DNA of 6,176 nt from Synergistaceae bacterium (GTDB taxonomy: Bacteria; Synergistota; Synergistia; Synergistales; Synergistaceae): assembly GCA_012727545.1 (NCBI GenBank), contig JAAYHA010000078.1, positions 1 through 6,176 of the forward strand, in the 5' to 3' direction. Both the position numbers and the translations under genes were made by a program. The notes below the pieces were generated by a model that made no database searches, had not been told where the DNA came from, and worked only from the letters and a program-made list of their open reading frames with translations. This document shows, piece after piece, positions 5,746 to 6,176 of this stretch (within the stretch, counting starts at the first letter, position 1; each line of letters starts with the position of its first letter).

Positions 5746-5759
5746 AAAAGACGTCTTTT
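5746..5759. repeat. 14-base perfect palindrome AAAAGACGTCTTTT
   Basis: The sequence equals its own reverse complement over 14 bases, inside a run of seven A residues on the left. As RNA it would make only a 5-bp, A/T-rich stem, so it looks more like a protein-binding site or a poor bidirectional terminator. Confidence 0.6.
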
Positions 5760-5912
5760 CCCAGAAACTGCATTAAATTCCTCGTAGACGATTAAGAAGC
5801 TAATCAGTTAAAATACTGTAAGCGAAGTATACAAAAAACGAATCATTTAATATTATTTATTTATCTGAATGCATTTTTACTTACGTTCTTTAAGTCTAAA
5901 ATCTTCTATCCG

Positions 5913-5940
5913 TTCAAGCGTACATATCCATCCTTATACA
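5913..5940 (+). promoter_or_regulatory. Candidate promoter of the membrane-anchored protein gene
   Basis: TTCAAG (5913-5918) and TATACA (5935-5940) are 16 bases apart and 47 bases before the ATG. Both are imperfect matches and other AT-rich hexamers in the gap could serve equally well. Confidence 0.2.
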
Positions 5941-5959
5941 TGATCACCTTAAGATGGAT
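5926..5959 (+). repeat. Hairpin in the leader of the membrane-anchored protein gene
   Basis: ATCCATC (5926-5932) pairs exactly with GATGGAT (5953-5959). Allowing a bulged C at 5933, TTA (5934-5936) pairs with TAA (5950-5952), giving a 10-bp stem and 13-base loop just before the ribosome site at 5975-5980. There is no T-run, so it is not a terminator. Confidence 0.4.
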
Positions 5960-5986
5960 TGGGCTGAAAAGAAAGAAGGGTTCTTT

Positions 5987-6176
5987 ATGACAGCATATAA
6001 AACTGAAACTAAGGATACTTCTGCTGACAATCAGAAAACAGCCAGAAGCAAAACAAGGATCAATTCGATCATCCTCTCTGTGATCGTATTGTTGGTGGTT
6101 GCGCTGCACCTGCGTTTTGCATGGAACAGATACAACGATATTGCCTCATCTGAAGCAGTCATGCTTGCACAATCCA
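5987..6176 (+). CDS. N-terminus of a membrane-anchored protein, probably a signalling protein, partial
   Basis: Sixty-three codons are visible before the window ends. The protein opens with a polar, basic stretch (residues 1-24, including KTARSKTR), then one hydrophobic segment INSIILSVIVLLVVALHL (25-42), then FAWNRYNDIASSEAVMLAQS. A short cytoplasmic tail, one membrane helix and an amphipathic 'A-x-x-LAQS' helix entering the outside domain is a common beginning for sensor kinases, diguanylate cyclases and chemoreceptors. No catalytic domain is visible, so the class cannot be told. ATG 5987 is preferred because AGAAGGG ends six bases before it. An in-frame ATG at 5954 would add 11 residues but has no ribosome site and lies in a hairpin. 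Confidence 0.7.
   Translation, partial: MTAYKTETKDTSADNQKTARSKTRINSIILSVIVLLVVALHLRFAWNRYNDIASSEAVMLAQS

Larger units (their letters stand above)
5642..5986. other. 345-bp AT-rich intergenic region without a gene
   Basis: I see no coding frame, tRNA or clear terminator with T-run. It holds several small symmetric elements: TTCAG/CTGAA around 5684-5699, a 14-base palindrome at 5746-5759, GATTA/TAATC at 5790-5805, and a bulged hairpin at 5926-5959. It must contain the end signal of the LysR gene and the promoter of the downstream membrane-protein gene. Confidence 0.7.

Noticed and set aside
5906..6109. 67-codon open frame on the - strand
   Set aside because: Antisense to the membrane-protein gene, without SD or family features.
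1..6176. CRISPR array, tRNA or rRNA gene, insertion sequence or phage genes
   Set aside because: I looked for spaced direct repeats, cloverleaf patterns, transposase motifs and terminal repeats and saw none.

Overview
The window (about 6.2 kb, moderate GC, with AT-rich intergenic stretches) looks like chromosome of an anaerobic, amino-acid-fermenting bacterium. The acyl-CoA dehydratase activase, TAXI-type solute receptor, ornithine-cyclodeaminase-family enzyme and prolyl-tRNA-editing-type protein, all behind clear Shine-Dalgarno (SD) sites, best suggest Synergistota; a clostridial Firmicute is the main alternative. This placement is an inference from gene content and style, not from a marker gene.

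Left part, + strand: the window opens with the last codons of a probable 2-hydroxyacyl-CoA dehydratase subunit (1-30). Its TGA overlaps the ATG of the ATP-dependent dehydratase activase (30-788). A 256-bp gap follows. It holds a strong SD plus ATG that reads only seven codons before TGA, a small GC hairpin and a second imperfect hairpin. Next comes a secreted TAXI solute-binding protein (real start TTG 1045, end 2001) without a transporter permease beside it. It ends at a perfect 18-bp hairpin plus T-run terminator (2059-2107).

Middle part, - strand: a three-gene operon reads right to left. It encodes a ProXp/PrdX-type YbaK-domain protein (4601-4062), a nitroreductase-fold flavoprotein with a ~135-residue N-terminal extension (4014-3100), and an ornithine cyclodeaminase/mu-crystallin family enzyme (from 3058, or more likely 3085, to 2117). 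The operon is divergent from a LysR-type regulator (4721-5641, +). The 119-bp shared control region contains an 8-bp inverted repeat (TGTCATAC/GTATGACA), one arm of which lies in an 11-bp near-palindrome. The LysR protein probably controls the operon and itself.

Right part, + strand: a 345-bp AT-rich gap with several palindromes precedes the start of a membrane-anchored protein (5987 to beyond the window), probably the N-terminus of a signalling protein.

Most of the window is ordinary. The parts most worth a second look are the LysR-controlled trio with a possible proline or imino-acid theme, the missing canonical start codon at the conserved N-terminus of the cyclodeaminase-family gene, and the SD-ATG-TGA-hairpin arrangement after the activase.
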